Source: Caballeronia megalochromosomata (GTDB taxonomy: Bacteria > Pseudomonadota > Gammaproteobacteria > Burkholderiales > Burkholderiaceae). From it: DNA of 64,000 bases. Of this stretch, positions 36,167 through 45,010 are shown piece by piece. The notes beneath the pieces were generated by a model that worked only from the letters and a program-made list of their open reading frames with translations, searched no databases and was not told where the DNA came from. The first letter of the stretch is position 1, and each line of letters starts with the position of its first letter. Location: positions 1-64,000 of the forward strand of contig LRBF01000042.1 of assembly GCA_001580565.1 (NCBI GenBank), given 5' to 3'. Both the position numbers and the translations under genes were made by a program.

Positions 36167-39136
36167 TCAGTGCGTGCCTGAAGCGCGCGCGTGCCAGTCG
36201 TAGTCGAACACGTTCGTCGGAGCCGGCTCCGACAGACCTTCGACGAAACTGATCACTTCCGGATCCTTCACGAAACTCGCGGCCGAGCTCGCCGCGAGAA
36301 TCGCCGAGCTTTCCTGCGGCCGCGCGACCAGGAAGCCCTGCACGTAGTCCACGCCGATCTCCTGCAACGCGCGCAAGGTATCGACGTCCTCCACCCATTC
36401 CGCCACGCTGCGCATGCCGAGATTGCGCGCGAGCGCGACGATCGCCTCGACGATCGCGATATCCGCCGGATGCGCGCACATCGAGCGCACGAACTCGCCG
36501 TCGATCTTCAGCGCATCGGCGGATAGCGCCTTCAGGTATTTGAACGACGTGTAGCCCGCGCCGAAGTCGTCGAGCGCGATCTTGCCGCCCATGTCGTGCA
36601 CGCGCGCGATGAAGCGCTGCGTGTTCTCCAGATCGTGCAGCGCGACGCTCTCCGTGATCTCCAGACACAGGTAATGGACGATCGACTGATGAGCCGCGAA
36701 TAGCGCGAAGATGTCCTCCATGAACTGCTCGTCGTTCAGCGAGCCGCCCGAGAGATTCACGCAGATGAATTGCGTGTTGACGAGCTGATGCTGATGCACT
36801 TCGATCCAGTCGAGCAGCGTCGAGATGACCCAGCGGTCGATCGCGGCGATATTGCCCGATTCCTCCGCCGCGACGATCACCTTGCCCGCGGGCAGCGTCG
36901 CGCCGTCGGGTGCGCGCATACGCAGCAGGACTTCGAAGTTGAGCGATTCGGTCGGCTTGGTCAGCGACATGATCGGCTGCATCACGAGGAAGAGTCCCGG
37001 CGGCAGGCGGTTGCGCCCGAGCGTTTCGACGAGTTTCAGTTCCTCGGCGCGCTCCTCGAATGCCGCCGCGCCCTTGCGATACGTGACGAGATGCGTATGC
37101 GCGACCTTCTTCGCCTCACGGCATGCGCGATCCGCGTGCGACAGCGCGTCCTGCACGCGCACGCCCTGCGAGCATTCGACAAGACCGATCGACGCCTTCA
37201 CCTGGAACGCGCGATTGCCGACCTGATACGGCGCGTCGGACAGAATGGAGATGAGCTCGCGGCATTGCGCGATGGCGTCTTCGATCGACGTGTCGTGCAT
37301 CACGCAGACGAACTCGTCGCCGCCGATGCGCCCGACCGGATAGCTGCGCGCGAAGTGCGCCCGCGTGCGCGCCGCGACCTGGCGCAGCACTTCGTCGCCG
37401 CTGCGATGGCCGAAGAGATCGTTGACGAGCTTGAAGCGGTCGAGATCGACATACGCCAGCGCCCACGGCAGCGTCTCTTCGCTTTGCACGGAGATCGCCT
37501 TCTCGACGCCGCGGCGATTCAGCGAGCCGGTCAGCGAATCGTGCTCCGCGAGAAAGCGCAGCCGCTCCACGGCTTTCGAGCGCTCGGTCGTGTCCTGCAG
37601 CGAGCCTTCGATCCATCCGTTCGAGCGGATCGCCTTCAACAGATAGCGCCGCTCGCCGGTGCCGCGCTCGGGCGAGCCGCCCATTTCGAGCTCGCCGTCA
37701 CTGCCCTTCGACGCCAGCGCCTGCAACGCGCCCCACGCGCCCGCCTCGAAGTAGTCGTTCCAGTGACGTATCTTGTAGTCGGTCTTTTGCAGATCGAGCA
37801 TGGCGCGCAACGCAGGATTGGCGCGCACGAAGTGGCCTTCGGAATCGAGCGTGAAGAGGCCGATGGGGGTGACTTCGTAGGTGTTGCGCAATTCCATCTG
37901 CGCCTGACGGCGGAAATCGCGTTCGGCGCGCATCTGCTCGGCGATCGCGAACGCCGCCATCATGCTCGACGACAGCGCGGCCATCACCGTATTGACGCCG
38001 CCGACGAGCACCTTCAGGCCGAAAGCCGCACCGAGCACTTCGGAGAATGTCGAGAACAGCACCACGCCGAGCGACGCGACGTACCAGAGCACCGTGCGCG
38101 AGCGCGCCATCCACACGAGCCGCGCGAGGAAAAACAGCAGCACGCAGATGCCGAAACCCGCGATGACCCAAAGCGTCGGGATGAAAAGCGCATACGGCAG
38201 CGCGAACGCCGCCGCGAGCAGCACGATGCCCACATACTGGATCACGCGCAGCAGCCAGCGATAGCCGACCACGCGCAGCTCGCGCCGGAAAAGCTGCTGG
38301 AAGAGCGCGGCCGTCAGCAGGTAATAAGCGGCAAAGGTGAACTGCCGCAATGGCTGCATAAACTCGGACGGCAGCACGCGGCCGAGCCATTGCATGTCCC
38401 AGCCCATCGCATTCGCGCACAGGCGCAAATTGCCGACGAGCCAGACGGCAAAGATCACGTAGGTCCATTCCTGATTGATGAGCGCCGTGACGAACACGAA
38501 CACCGCGAGCGTCAGCAGACCACCGGCGATCAGCCCCGAACTTTCCTGAAAGTCGAGCGCCGAATTGCGCAGGCCCTGCCATTCCCATGCGAACGCGTTG
38601 ATCTGCGCCGGACCGGAAAAGGTGCCCCGGCACAGAATGTTTTCAGGCTGTTTGATACGGCCGACCTGAATGGAGAAGCCCGCCTTCACCACGCGCATTT
38701 CGCCGCTCACGCCTTCACGATCCGCCCGGCCGAGCGGCGCAAGCGTGCTCGCGTTCCAGCAGGCAAGCGTTTGCGCATGGCGCGATGGCAATTCGACGAC
38801 GGTCGACGAATCGGCGCTCATGCTGGGCGTCGTGAAGCTGAACCAGACTGGTTTTTCGGACAGGCGCGTGCTGTAGCGCGAAACGGGCGCCGCGCCTTTC
38901 AGCGCGTCGAGCGCTTCGGCGGGCGTCATGGCGCCGCCTTTATCGGCGACGATCCGAAGTTCGAGAGGAACCGCGCCGCGCGTTTCATACTGGCGCGGCA
39001 GAAAATAAAGCGTCGCGATCGTACCGAGCAAAATCAGAACCGGCACGGCGTAAACGGCGACCGCGTACAGCGCGTCGTCGATCCACGAGCCCGTGCGTCT
39101 GAATCTCGATAAGGAAGCTGGAATAACCGACGCCAT
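36167..39136 (-). CDS. Membrane-bound GGDEF-EAL cyclic-di-GMP enzyme
   Basis: About 989 residues from ATG at 39136 (an ATG at 39205 would add 23). One N-terminal transmembrane helix, a ~150-residue periplasmic domain, then seven or so membrane helices (about 195-400) give a 7TM-DISM-like sensor. A PAS-like region (about 425-540) leads into GGDEF (intact at 605-609) and EAL domains. The EAL motif reads EVL (735-737), but the catalytic stretches EITES and DDFGAGYTS (856 onward) are intact. Diguanylate cyclase activity is likely and phosphodiesterase activity possible. The gene lies in a signalling stretch with an acyltransferase and an EAL protein. Confidence 0.9.
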   Translation of the reverse strand: MASVIPASLSRFRRTGSWIDDALYAVAVYAVPVLILLGTIATLYFLPRQYETRGAVPLELRIVADKGGAMTPAEALDALKGAAPVSRYSTRLSEKPVWFSFTTPSMSADSSTVVELPSRHAQTLACWNASTLAPLGRADREGVSGEMRVVKAGFSIQVGRIKQPENILCRGTFSGPAQINAFAWEWQGLRNSALDFQESSGLIAGGLLTLAVFVFVTALINQEWTYVIFAVWLVGNLRLCANAMGWDMQWLGRVLPSEFMQPLRQFTFAAYYLLTAALFQQLFRRELRVVGYRWLLRVIQYVGIVLLAAAFALPYALFIPTLWVIAGFGICVLLFFLARLVWMARSRTVLWYVASLGVVLFSTFSEVLGAAFGLKVLVGGVNTVMAALSSSMMAAFAIAEQMRAERDFRRQAQMELRNTYEVTPIGLFTLDSEGHFVRANPALRAMLDLQKTDYKIRHWNDYFEAGAWGALQALASKGSDGELEMGGSPERGTGERRYLLKAIRSNGWIEGSLQDTTERSKAVERLRFLAEHDSLTGSLNRRGVEKAISVQSEETLPWALAYVDLDRFKLVNDLFGHRSGDEVLRQVAARTRAHFARSYPVGRIGGDEFVCVMHDTSIEDAIAQCRELISILSDAPYQVGNRAFQVKASIGLVECSQGVRVQDALSHADRACREAKKVAHTHLVTYRKGAAAFEERAEELKLVETLGRNRLPPGLFLVMQPIMSLTKPTESLNFEVLLRMRAPDGATLPAGKVIVAAEESGNIAAIDRWVISTLLDWIEVHQHQLVNTQFICVNLSGGSLNDEQFMEDIFALFAAHQSIVHYLCLEITESVALHDLENTQRFIARVHDMGGKIALDDFGAGYTSFKYLKALSADALKIDGEFVRSMCAHPADIAIVEAIVALARNLGMRSVAEWVEDVDTLRALQEIGVDYVQGFLVARPQESSAILAASSAASFVKDPEVISFVEGLSEPAPTNVFDYDWHARASGTH

Positions 39137-39293
39137 ACCTGGAAAAACCCCCGTTTGCGCCCAGCGCGAAATGCACCGGCGCAGACCGCGGCGGAGCCCG
39201 AGCATCCCCGCGCACCGCCGCTTTTTGGCCTACCGGACCCACTCCGTGGTCCGGTTATTCGCTTTTACCTTCCTGGATACGATCGTGCCCTTC

Positions 39294-40070
39294 TCACCTG
39301 CCGTAAGCCATCAACGGAGCTTCTGGGCATCGTACCGGTTCCCAGTCAAAAGATAAATCTACAGAATGCAAATCGATGTCGGGGTGATGCGTGTGCACCA
39401 TGTAATTGAAGAGCGGATGACGGGCTTCTTCCCAGCGCTGACGCGCCGCGGCGACATCCTTCGCCAGCACGCGATGCGGCAGGCCGCCCACATGCGACAT
39501 CGGCAGGAACTCGCCCGCGCCGAAAACGTCCTTGAAGAGCATCGCCTCATACTCCCGATCCAGCGGCGTACGCGCCGTAATCACCATGTAATCGATCTCG
39601 TGCAATTCGCAGAACATCCAGAGCGCCTTGCACAGCGCCACTTTCACCACGCGCCCCACCATCCCGCCCGAAACGCCCAGACGCGTCGCTTCCGCGAGGC
39701 GGCTCGTCGCCAGATGTTCAGGCAGACGCACCGACTGCTCGACGGCGAGCGGGCCATACGCATTGGTCTGAATGCGCATGGTGCCGAGCGGCGCGCCGTC
39801 CAGCTTCGATTCCGCCAGCAGCACAGCCGTGCCGCGATCCCAGTCCGAGGGCTCGATCGTCATCTTTTCGGCGAATTCGGGCAGGTGCCGCCCATAGGCC
39901 GAACGTCTGATGCTCACGGCTTTTTGCAATCCAGCATCGTCGCGGACGATACGGATAGTAAACGGCATGCGCTCCGATTTCTGAAGTGCGGGTACGACCG
40001 TGAGAGTTGGGCGAACCGCCGGTTCGGTTTGGTTAGCGGCGGCATTGTTGGCAAGGTTCAGACGTTCCAT
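39294..40070 (-). CDS. FeeM-like / AHL-synthase-like N-acyltransferase
   Basis: About 258 residues. It carries the acyl-homoserine-lactone-synthase/GNAT-like fold seen in FeeM-type N-acyl amino acid synthases: FTIRIVRDDAGLQKAVSIRR near residue 40, EFAEKMTIEPSDWDRGTAVL, GTMRIQ, and the E-x-x-R motif in SRLAEATRLGV (about 127-137), followed by the AHL-like 'R/T-P-L-D' segment. It lacks the full LuxI residue pattern, so it is not a confident LuxI. ATG at 40070 (MERLNLANN) is chosen; an upstream ATG at 40124 is possible. It would acylate an amine using acyl-ACP or acyl-CoA. No partner LuxR gene is adjacent. Confidence 0.7.
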   Translation of the reverse strand: MERLNLANNAAANQTEPAVRPTLTVVPALQKSERMPFTIRIVRDDAGLQKAVSIRRSAYGRHLPEFAEKMTIEPSDWDRGTAVLLAESKLDGAPLGTMRIQTNAYGPLAVEQSVRLPEHLATSRLAEATRLGVSGGMVGRVVKVALCKALWMFCELHEIDYMVITARTPLDREYEAMLFKDVFGAGEFLPMSHVGGLPHRVLAKDVAAARQRWEEARHPLFNYMVHTHHPDIDLHSVDLSFDWEPVRCPEAPLMAYGR

Positions 40071-40467
40071 TTGTAAACCCCATTTTTTCTTGGCGATTGG
40101 AAAGGTGCCGCGTGTTGAGGACATTTAATGGTTGGTTCCTTACACGGGCGAAACGAGCCTCTCACGAAGTCAAATAACGGGGTGCGCGCTTGCCACTGTT
40201 TCTCAGCAAATTTCAGGCTAAAGCAGTGGAAGAAAGCTTCTAAACGGCGAAAAAAGCCCATCGCCGGTAGCCGCCGAAAACCAAATATGCATATGCCGTA
40301 CACGAATATGCGAGCCCGAGCAGGGTGAAAGAACGAGGGCGAGCAGCCACCAATTGACACGAGAGGCAATTAGGAGAATAGCGTTCGCCGAACCATCGCG
40401 GAGCATCGCGTAAACGCTGGAAAACACATAAAAAAAGGGGTTCGGTAACGTTTGCTTACACTTTTTC

Positions 40468-40484
40468 TTCGCACAATGTGCGAA
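40468..40484. promoter_or_regulatory. Palindrome TTCGCACA-A-TGTGCGAA
   Basis: A perfect 17-base inverted repeat with 8-base arms, in AT-rich DNA roughly 400 bases upstream of the FeeM-like gene. Operator-like; the cognate regulator is not known. Confidence 0.5.
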
Positions 40485-40529
40485 ACGGCCAAGGGGCAGA
40501 GTTTGGGCTTCGGAACGGCTGGAGACGGC

Positions 40530-40569
40530 AAACAAAAAGCGGGCGTCCCTGAAAAGGAACGCCCGCTCT
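40530..40569 (-). terminator. Rho-independent terminator after the 140-residue unknown gene
   Basis: On the minus strand AGCGGGCGTTCC pairs with the complementary arm ending in ACGCCCGCT, followed by TTTTTGTTTG. Perfect 9-base core stem; it lies 55-95 bases after the stop. Confidence 0.85.
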
Positions 40570-40623
40570 ACCACGACATAATCATGTCGACTGTGTGAAT
40601 TCCGCTAAAGCGGATTAGAAAAA

Positions 40624-41046
40624 TCAGTCGTCTTCGTCGAGCCAGGGGATGTCCACATCGGTGATGAAAGCGACCATCGCAAGCGGACGGCCTTCCTGCC
40701 GCCCGATATTGCCGTCGGCGCGTTGCCATTCGCAGCGGAAAATCGTCGCGGGCGTATCGGCCAGCAGGGTGATGGTGCGAATTTCGTCCGGATCGTTTTC
40801 TTCGACCGGGCCATCGAGCGATACGAGCAATTGCTGAGGCCACACGCCGTCGGCGGGATCGTAGATCTTGTCGCCGTCGTGAATGACGACATGCGCCTCG
40901 ACGCCGATCGTCGCCGATGCCTCCACGATCATCTTGCCGAGCGCGCGCAGCACCGCGGTGGCGCGGCCCGAGTTCGCCTGACGGATCGCGAGATCGCCGC
41001 GCGTCAGCGCCTGCTCGAGTTTGGGATTGGTTTTCTGTTGCGCCAT
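40624..41046 (-). CDS. Conserved hypothetical protein
   Basis: A 140-residue acidic soluble protein: AQQKTNPKLEQALTRGDLAI, then ATAVLRALGKMIVEASATIG, ending in ITDVDIPWLDEDD. ATG at 41046 follows an AGAGAGAT stretch. No signal peptide. I do not recognise its family. The strand and spacing suggest a single-gene unit closed by its own terminator. Confidence 0.7.
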   Translation of the reverse strand: MAQQKTNPKLEQALTRGDLAIRQANSGRATAVLRALGKMIVEASATIGVEAHVVIHDGDKIYDPADGVWPQQLLVSLDGPVEENDPDEIRTITLLADTPATIFRCEWQRADGNIGRQEGRPLAMVAFITDVDIPWLDEDD

Positions 41047-41291
41047 ATCTCTCTCTAGGGGTTCGTTGCAACTTTCGACGAGTGCGGCCCGGCTTAAGTT
41101 GCAGGCGGATCGTAGCATCGCACCAACAAAGATAGGTCGCGCGGGCCCTGGCGGCAAACCGGAGGCGGCCGATACGCGCTCGATGCATGGACGGCTTCGG
41201 GGCTCAAGTTTAGGCACGATCGGCCGATATCGCGCTCATCCCCACCGAAACGCGTGACTGCCGTGCCGTTCATCGACCTGACTGCTGCTTT

Positions 41292-42566
41292 GTGCGTTCG
41301 TCTGCCGGCGCCCGCTTTCCGTATGCCGTCCACCCGCGCCTGAACGTGCTGACCGGACACGCGGAGATCGTCGACGGCATCACGCTGCGCACGCATCTGC
41401 AACCGATCTACAGCCTGCCGCATCAGCGCGAGGTGGGTTACGAGGCGCTGTTGCGCGGCGAAGCGGGCGGCGGCGCGCTCGTCGGACCGTTCGATCTTTT
41501 CGGGCGCGCGATCGTCGCGGGCACGCTGACCGAGCTCGACCGCATGAGCCATCTCACGCATCTGCGCAATGCGGCGCCCATGCTGCCCGCCGCGCACTGG
41601 CTCTTCATCAACATCAATCCGGCGACCTTCACCGATCCGGGCTACGCCGCGCGGCTCGCCTGCGCGACGCACGACGCGGGCCTCGCGCCCGAGCGGGTCG
41701 TGATCGAAGTGCTGGAGTCGGGCGGCACGGACGTCGCGGACATCTCGCGCGCGACCCGGGCGTTTCGGGCGCAGGGCTTTCTCGTCGCGGTGGACGATTT
41801 CGGCGCGGGGCATTCCAACATCGACCGGCTGCTCACGCTGCGGCCGGACATCGTGAAGCTCGATCGCAGTCTCGTGCGCACGACGAGCGCCCACATGCGC
41901 GACGCGCTGATGCCGAAGCTCGTCGATCTGCTGCACGAGTCGGGCATGTTCGTGGTGGCGGAAGGCATCGAGACGGGCGAGGATCTGATGCTCGCCGCGC
42001 GCTCGAATGTGGATTTCGTGCAGGGCTATCTGTTCGGCATGCCGTCGCCGCACATCGCCGCGCGGGGCGCGGCCACGCCGCTTTTCGAAGACGTGTTCGA
42101 CACGCTCGCCCAGATGCGCCGCACCGAGCGCCTCGCCGGCGACCTGCTCGTGCTGCCCTATCGCGCTGGGCTCACGCAGGCCGCGCGGCGTTTCGCCTCG
42201 GGCGCGACCACCGAATCCGCCTGCGCCGACCTGCTCGCCCTGCCGTGCACCCTAAGTTGCTTCTTCCTCGATCAGGGCGGCCGCGAATGCATGCCGGCGC
42301 TCGCGGGCGCGGCGGCCATTACGCCGAGCGCGCGCTTCGCGCCGATCGCCGATGCGTCGACCGGACGCTGGGACAATCGCCCGTATTTCTACGATGCGCA
42401 CGCGAAACCGCAGCAGGTGATCACGAGCCCGCCGTATCTCTCCGTGACGGGCACGTCGCTTTGCGTGACGCTCACGATCGCGACGCAGCGCGCCGCGAAG
42501 CCGGTCGTGATCGGCGCGGATCTCGACTGGCGCAGGCTGACCGAAGCCGCGCCCGCGATTTTCTGA
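41292..42566 (+). CDS. EAL-domain c-di-GMP phosphodiesterase with C-terminal sensor-like domain
   Basis: About 424 residues from a GTG start at 41292 (start uncertain). The EAL domain occupies residues 20-270 with EAL at 51-53, ININP, IEVLES, DDFGAG (168-173), DIVKLDRS and VAEGIE, all the residues normally needed for c-di-GMP hydrolysis. A further ~150 residues (about 275-424) end in RWDNRPYFYDA and SPPYLSVTGTSLCVTL. This resembles the cytoplasmic PDC-like tail of YkuI-type proteins. No membrane helix. Likely a cytoplasmic phosphodiesterase controlled by a ligand or partner. Confidence 0.87.
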   Translation: MRSSAGARFPYAVHPRLNVLTGHAEIVDGITLRTHLQPIYSLPHQREVGYEALLRGEAGGGALVGPFDLFGRAIVAGTLTELDRMSHLTHLRNAAPMLPAAHWLFININPATFTDPGYAARLACATHDAGLAPERVVIEVLESGGTDVADISRATRAFRAQGFLVAVDDFGAGHSNIDRLLTLRPDIVKLDRSLVRTTSAHMRDALMPKLVDLLHESGMFVVAEGIETGEDLMLAARSNVDFVQGYLFGMPSPHIAARGAATPLFEDVFDTLAQMRRTERLAGDLLVLPYRAGLTQAARRFASGATTESACADLLALPCTLSCFFLDQGGRECMPALAGAAAITPSARFAPIADASTGRWDNRPYFYDAHAKPQQVITSPPYLSVTGTSLCVTLTIATQRAAKPVVIGADLDWRRLTEAAPAIF

Positions 42567-42569
42567 GCG

Positions 42570-43559
42570 TCAGGCAGTGGCGCGCTTCGCCTGCGCGATC
42601 GCATCGGCGAGTGCCGCCGCGCCCGCCCGCAGTGCCGCGAGATTGCCCGGCTCGAAGGTCCAGTGCCCCGCCGCGTTCACGACGGCCAGTTCCGCGCCGG
42701 GCCAGCGCGCGGCGAGGTCCAGCGCCTGATCGGCCGGGCACACCATGTCGAAGCGTCCATGCACGATCCGGCAAGGCAGATGCGCGATGCGCTCGACGAG
42801 CGGCAAGAGCGGCGCCGGCGGCAGCTCGTTCGCCATGTAGTGACGCTCGAGAAGCGCCATCGAGATGGCGGCCGCATTGGCTTCCGCGCTCGGGCGCTTT
42901 TCTTCTTCGGACGGTTCCTTCTCCGGCTTGTTGACGACCGACAGCGTCGTCTCGTAGTGCGTCCACGCTCGCGCGAGCCGGGTGCCGGCCTCGTCGAAGC
43001 GCGCGAGCGGCGCTTCGGTCATCTCGAGAATGTCGCGCGCGTTCGCGGGACGCGTGCCGCACGCCGACTCGATCGCATCGAGAAACGCGCGATGCGCCTC
43101 CGGGAACACACGCCGCGCGTCCCACAGGAACCAGTCGATGTCCTCGCGCCGCGCGAGAAAAATCCCGCGCAGCAGGAAGCCCGTGCAACGCTGCGGATGC
43201 GCGACGCCGTAGGCGAGCCCGAGCGTCGTGCCCCACGAACCGCCAAAGATCGCCCATTGCTCGATCTTCAACATGACGCGCAACTTTTCCATGTCGCCGA
43301 CGAGCGCATCGATGCCATTCGCCTCGAGCCTGCCGAATGGCGTGGACTTGCCGCAGCCGCGCTGATCGAAAAACACGACGCGCCACTTGCCTTCTTCGAG
43401 CACCTCGGCCCATTTCACGTTCATCGCGCCGCCGGGACCGCCGTGCACGACGAGCATCGCGGGCGCGTCGCGCGGACCCTGCGCGCGCCAGTAGATCGAG
43501 TGACCGTCGCCCACGTCGAGCATGCCTTCGTCGAACTGCACCGGCGATTGGTTTTCCAT
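42570..43559 (-). CDS. pip: Prolyl aminopeptidase (S33 family)
   Basis: A 329-residue alpha/beta hydrolase. HGGPGG (oxyanion region, about 39-44), FFDQRGCGKSTP, and the nucleophile elbow GGSWGTTLGLAY (about 107-118) are diagnostic, with the C-terminal HGRFDMVCP and AAGHW giving the catalytic Asp and His. It frees N-terminal proline from peptides in the cytoplasm. Convergent with the EAL gene (3 bases apart). Confidence 0.93.
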   Translation of the reverse strand: MENQSPVQFDEGMLDVGDGHSIYWRAQGPRDAPAMLVVHGGPGGAMNVKWAEVLEEGKWRVVFFDQRGCGKSTPFGRLEANGIDALVGDMEKLRVMLKIEQWAIFGGSWGTTLGLAYGVAHPQRCTGFLLRGIFLARREDIDWFLWDARRVFPEAHRAFLDAIESACGTRPANARDILEMTEAPLARFDEAGTRLARAWTHYETTLSVVNKPEKEPSEEEKRPSAEANAAAISMALLERHYMANELPPAPLLPLVERIAHLPCRIVHGRFDMVCPADQALDLAARWPGAELAVVNAAGHWTFEPGNLAALRAGAAALADAIAQAKRATA

Positions 43560-43718
43560 TGCGCTTCGTCCTTGCTGAATGTGTTTCGTCGGGGTCCATT
43601 GTTACATCGGTTCGATCACGCCGCATGAGGCGCGAGGCCGCTCCGGCGCGTTTCGCCCGATACGCTATGCTTGCGGATTCCCGTTGTTCGTCATCTACCC
43701 GTCATCTTACGAATCCCG

Positions 43719-44432
43719 ATGCGACGTACCCTCGTCAAGTGGCTCTTTGCAACCTATCTGCTCGGCAGCGGCATGGTCTGGTCGATCCTGATCCTGCCGC
43801 TGTTTCCGTTCGTCGGCCGCAACGGACGTTACTGGCTCGCGAAGCTCTGGTGCCGCGCGATGGTCGGCATGATGCGCGTCATCACCGGCGTCACCTGCTC
43901 GATCGAGGGGCTGGAGCATCTGCCCGCCGGGCCGTGCATCATCCTGTCGCGGCACGAATCGACCTGGGAAACGCTCTCGTTCATGGCGCTCTTTCCGCGG
44001 CGCATCAGTTTCGTGTTCAAACACGAACTCATGAATATTCCGTTCTTCGGCTGGGTGCTGCGCGGCCTCGACATGGTGAGCCTCGATCGCGGGTCGATCC
44101 GCCAGGCGCACGCCGCCGTGACGCGCGAGTGCGCGGCGCGGCTGAAGAAAGGCGATTCGGTGGTGATCTTTCCGGAAGGCACGCGCGTCGCGCACGAAGC
44201 GCCGCTCAAGCTGGCGTCGGGCGGCGTGCGCCTCGCCTGCGCGACGAAAGTGCCCGTCGTGCCGGTCGTGCATGACGCCGGCAAGGTCTGGCCCGCGAAG
44301 GGCTGGCCGGATCGTGGCGGGCATATCCGCGTGATCGTCACGCCCTGCCTGCCGATCGAGTGCGAAATACCGCAGGAACTGAACCGCCTCGCGCAGTCGC
44401 AGATGGATGAAGCGCTGGCGGTGTTGCGCTAG
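43719..44432 (+). CDS. 1-acyl-sn-glycerol-3-phosphate acyltransferase (PlsC-like)
   Basis: About 237 residues from ATG at 43719 (MRRTLVKWLFATYLLGSG). An N-terminal membrane helix is followed by the acyltransferase motifs: SRHESTWET (HX4D/E type, motif I), FEP-like PFFGWVLRGLDMVSLDRGS, and FPEGTR (motif III). It transfers acyl groups to lysophosphatidic acid in phospholipid synthesis. Divergent from the prolyl aminopeptidase gene. A second housekeeping plsC is probably elsewhere, so specificity may differ. Confidence 0.88.
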   Translation: MRRTLVKWLFATYLLGSGMVWSILILPLFPFVGRNGRYWLAKLWCRAMVGMMRVITGVTCSIEGLEHLPAGPCIILSRHESTWETLSFMALFPRRISFVFKHELMNIPFFGWVLRGLDMVSLDRGSIRQAHAAVTRECAARLKKGDSVVIFPEGTRVAHEAPLKLASGGVRLACATKVPVVPVVHDAGKVWPAKGWPDRGGHIRVIVTPCLPIECEIPQELNRLAQSQMDEALAVLR

Positions 44433-44439
44433 GCGGGGC

Positions 44440-44808
44440 TCAGTACAGCGGCCGCTTCTTCGCGGCGCACAACCGGTTCACCGCGGAGATCAGGGTTTCC
44501 ATGTCGACGGGCTTGCGCAAATAGCCGTCGTAGCTGACGAAAGCCGGCGGATTCGGATGCCCCGAAATCATCAGGAAAGGAATGTGCGCGAGCGCCGCGT
44601 CGTTCTTCATGGTCTGGCAAAGCAGCGCGCCGCCGAGGCCGGGCATCATCCAGTCGGACACGACGATGTCCACCGTCTGCTCCCCGAGTATCGATAACGC
44701 TCCGTTGCCGTCGAACGCGCACAGGATAGTGCAATCCTCGCCCTCCATGCAAAGGGTCCAGGCTTCGATGGTGGCGGGGTCGTCGTCGACGAGCAGTACT
44801 GTCTTCAT
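44440..44808 (-). CDS. Single-domain response regulator
   Basis: A 122-residue receiver domain with no output domain. It has the acidic pair in LLVDDDP (about 5-11), the phospho-acceptor Asp in DIVVSDWMMPG (about 50), T/S in LMISGHP and the conserved Lys in YLRKPVD. CheY-like single-domain regulators act by protein contact. ATG at 44808 (MKTVLLVDDDP) is the family start. No histidine kinase is adjacent. Convergent with the plsC-like gene. Confidence 0.9.
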   Translation of the reverse strand: MKTVLLVDDDPATIEAWTLCMEGEDCTILCAFDGNGALSILGEQTVDIVVSDWMMPGLGGALLCQTMKNDAALAHIPFLMISGHPNPPAFVSYDGYLRKPVDMETLISAVNRLCAAKKRPLY

Positions 44809-45010
44809 CTTGCGAACATGTTCGAGTGCGGCGCGTGAGTGCGGCGGGACGTCTACGACAAAGACGGCGGACAACCTCGGATGTGACAGCGGCCGTCGCC
44901 GTTTGTTGCAGTCATGTCCTTTCCGCTGCTTTCGTCATAGTATTTCTTTCGCGCGAAATATGCGCGGTAAATGCTGCTTCAGCAACTTGCGCGCCGCGTG
45001 ACCGCACCGG

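Larger units (their letters stand above)
40071..40623. other. Long AT-richer intergenic region upstream of the FeeM-like gene
   Basis: About 550 bases between the FeeM-like gene and the 140-residue unknown gene, both on the minus strand. It carries the promoter of the FeeM-like gene, a perfect palindrome TTCGCACA-A-TGTGCGAA at 40468-40484, an inverted repeat GTAA-N7-TTAC at 40446-40460 and the terminator at 40530-40569. A 66-residue frame at 40128-40328 is not convincing. A small regulatory RNA is possible but not provable here. Confidence 0.5.

Noticed and set aside
36770..39112. 780-codon plus-strand open frame opposite the GGDEF-EAL gene
   Set aside because: It has the skewed Arg/His/Glu content of an antisense frame and overlaps an unmistakable GGDEF-EAL protein.
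39294..40070. Classical LuxI acyl-homoserine-lactone synthase
   Set aside because: The complete set of LuxI invariant residues is not visible and there is no luxR gene nearby; FeeM-like is the safer call.
40128..40328. 66-residue plus-strand frame upstream of the FeeM-like gene
   Set aside because: It has no ribosome-binding site, a lysine/arginine-biased composition and overlaps the expected promoter.
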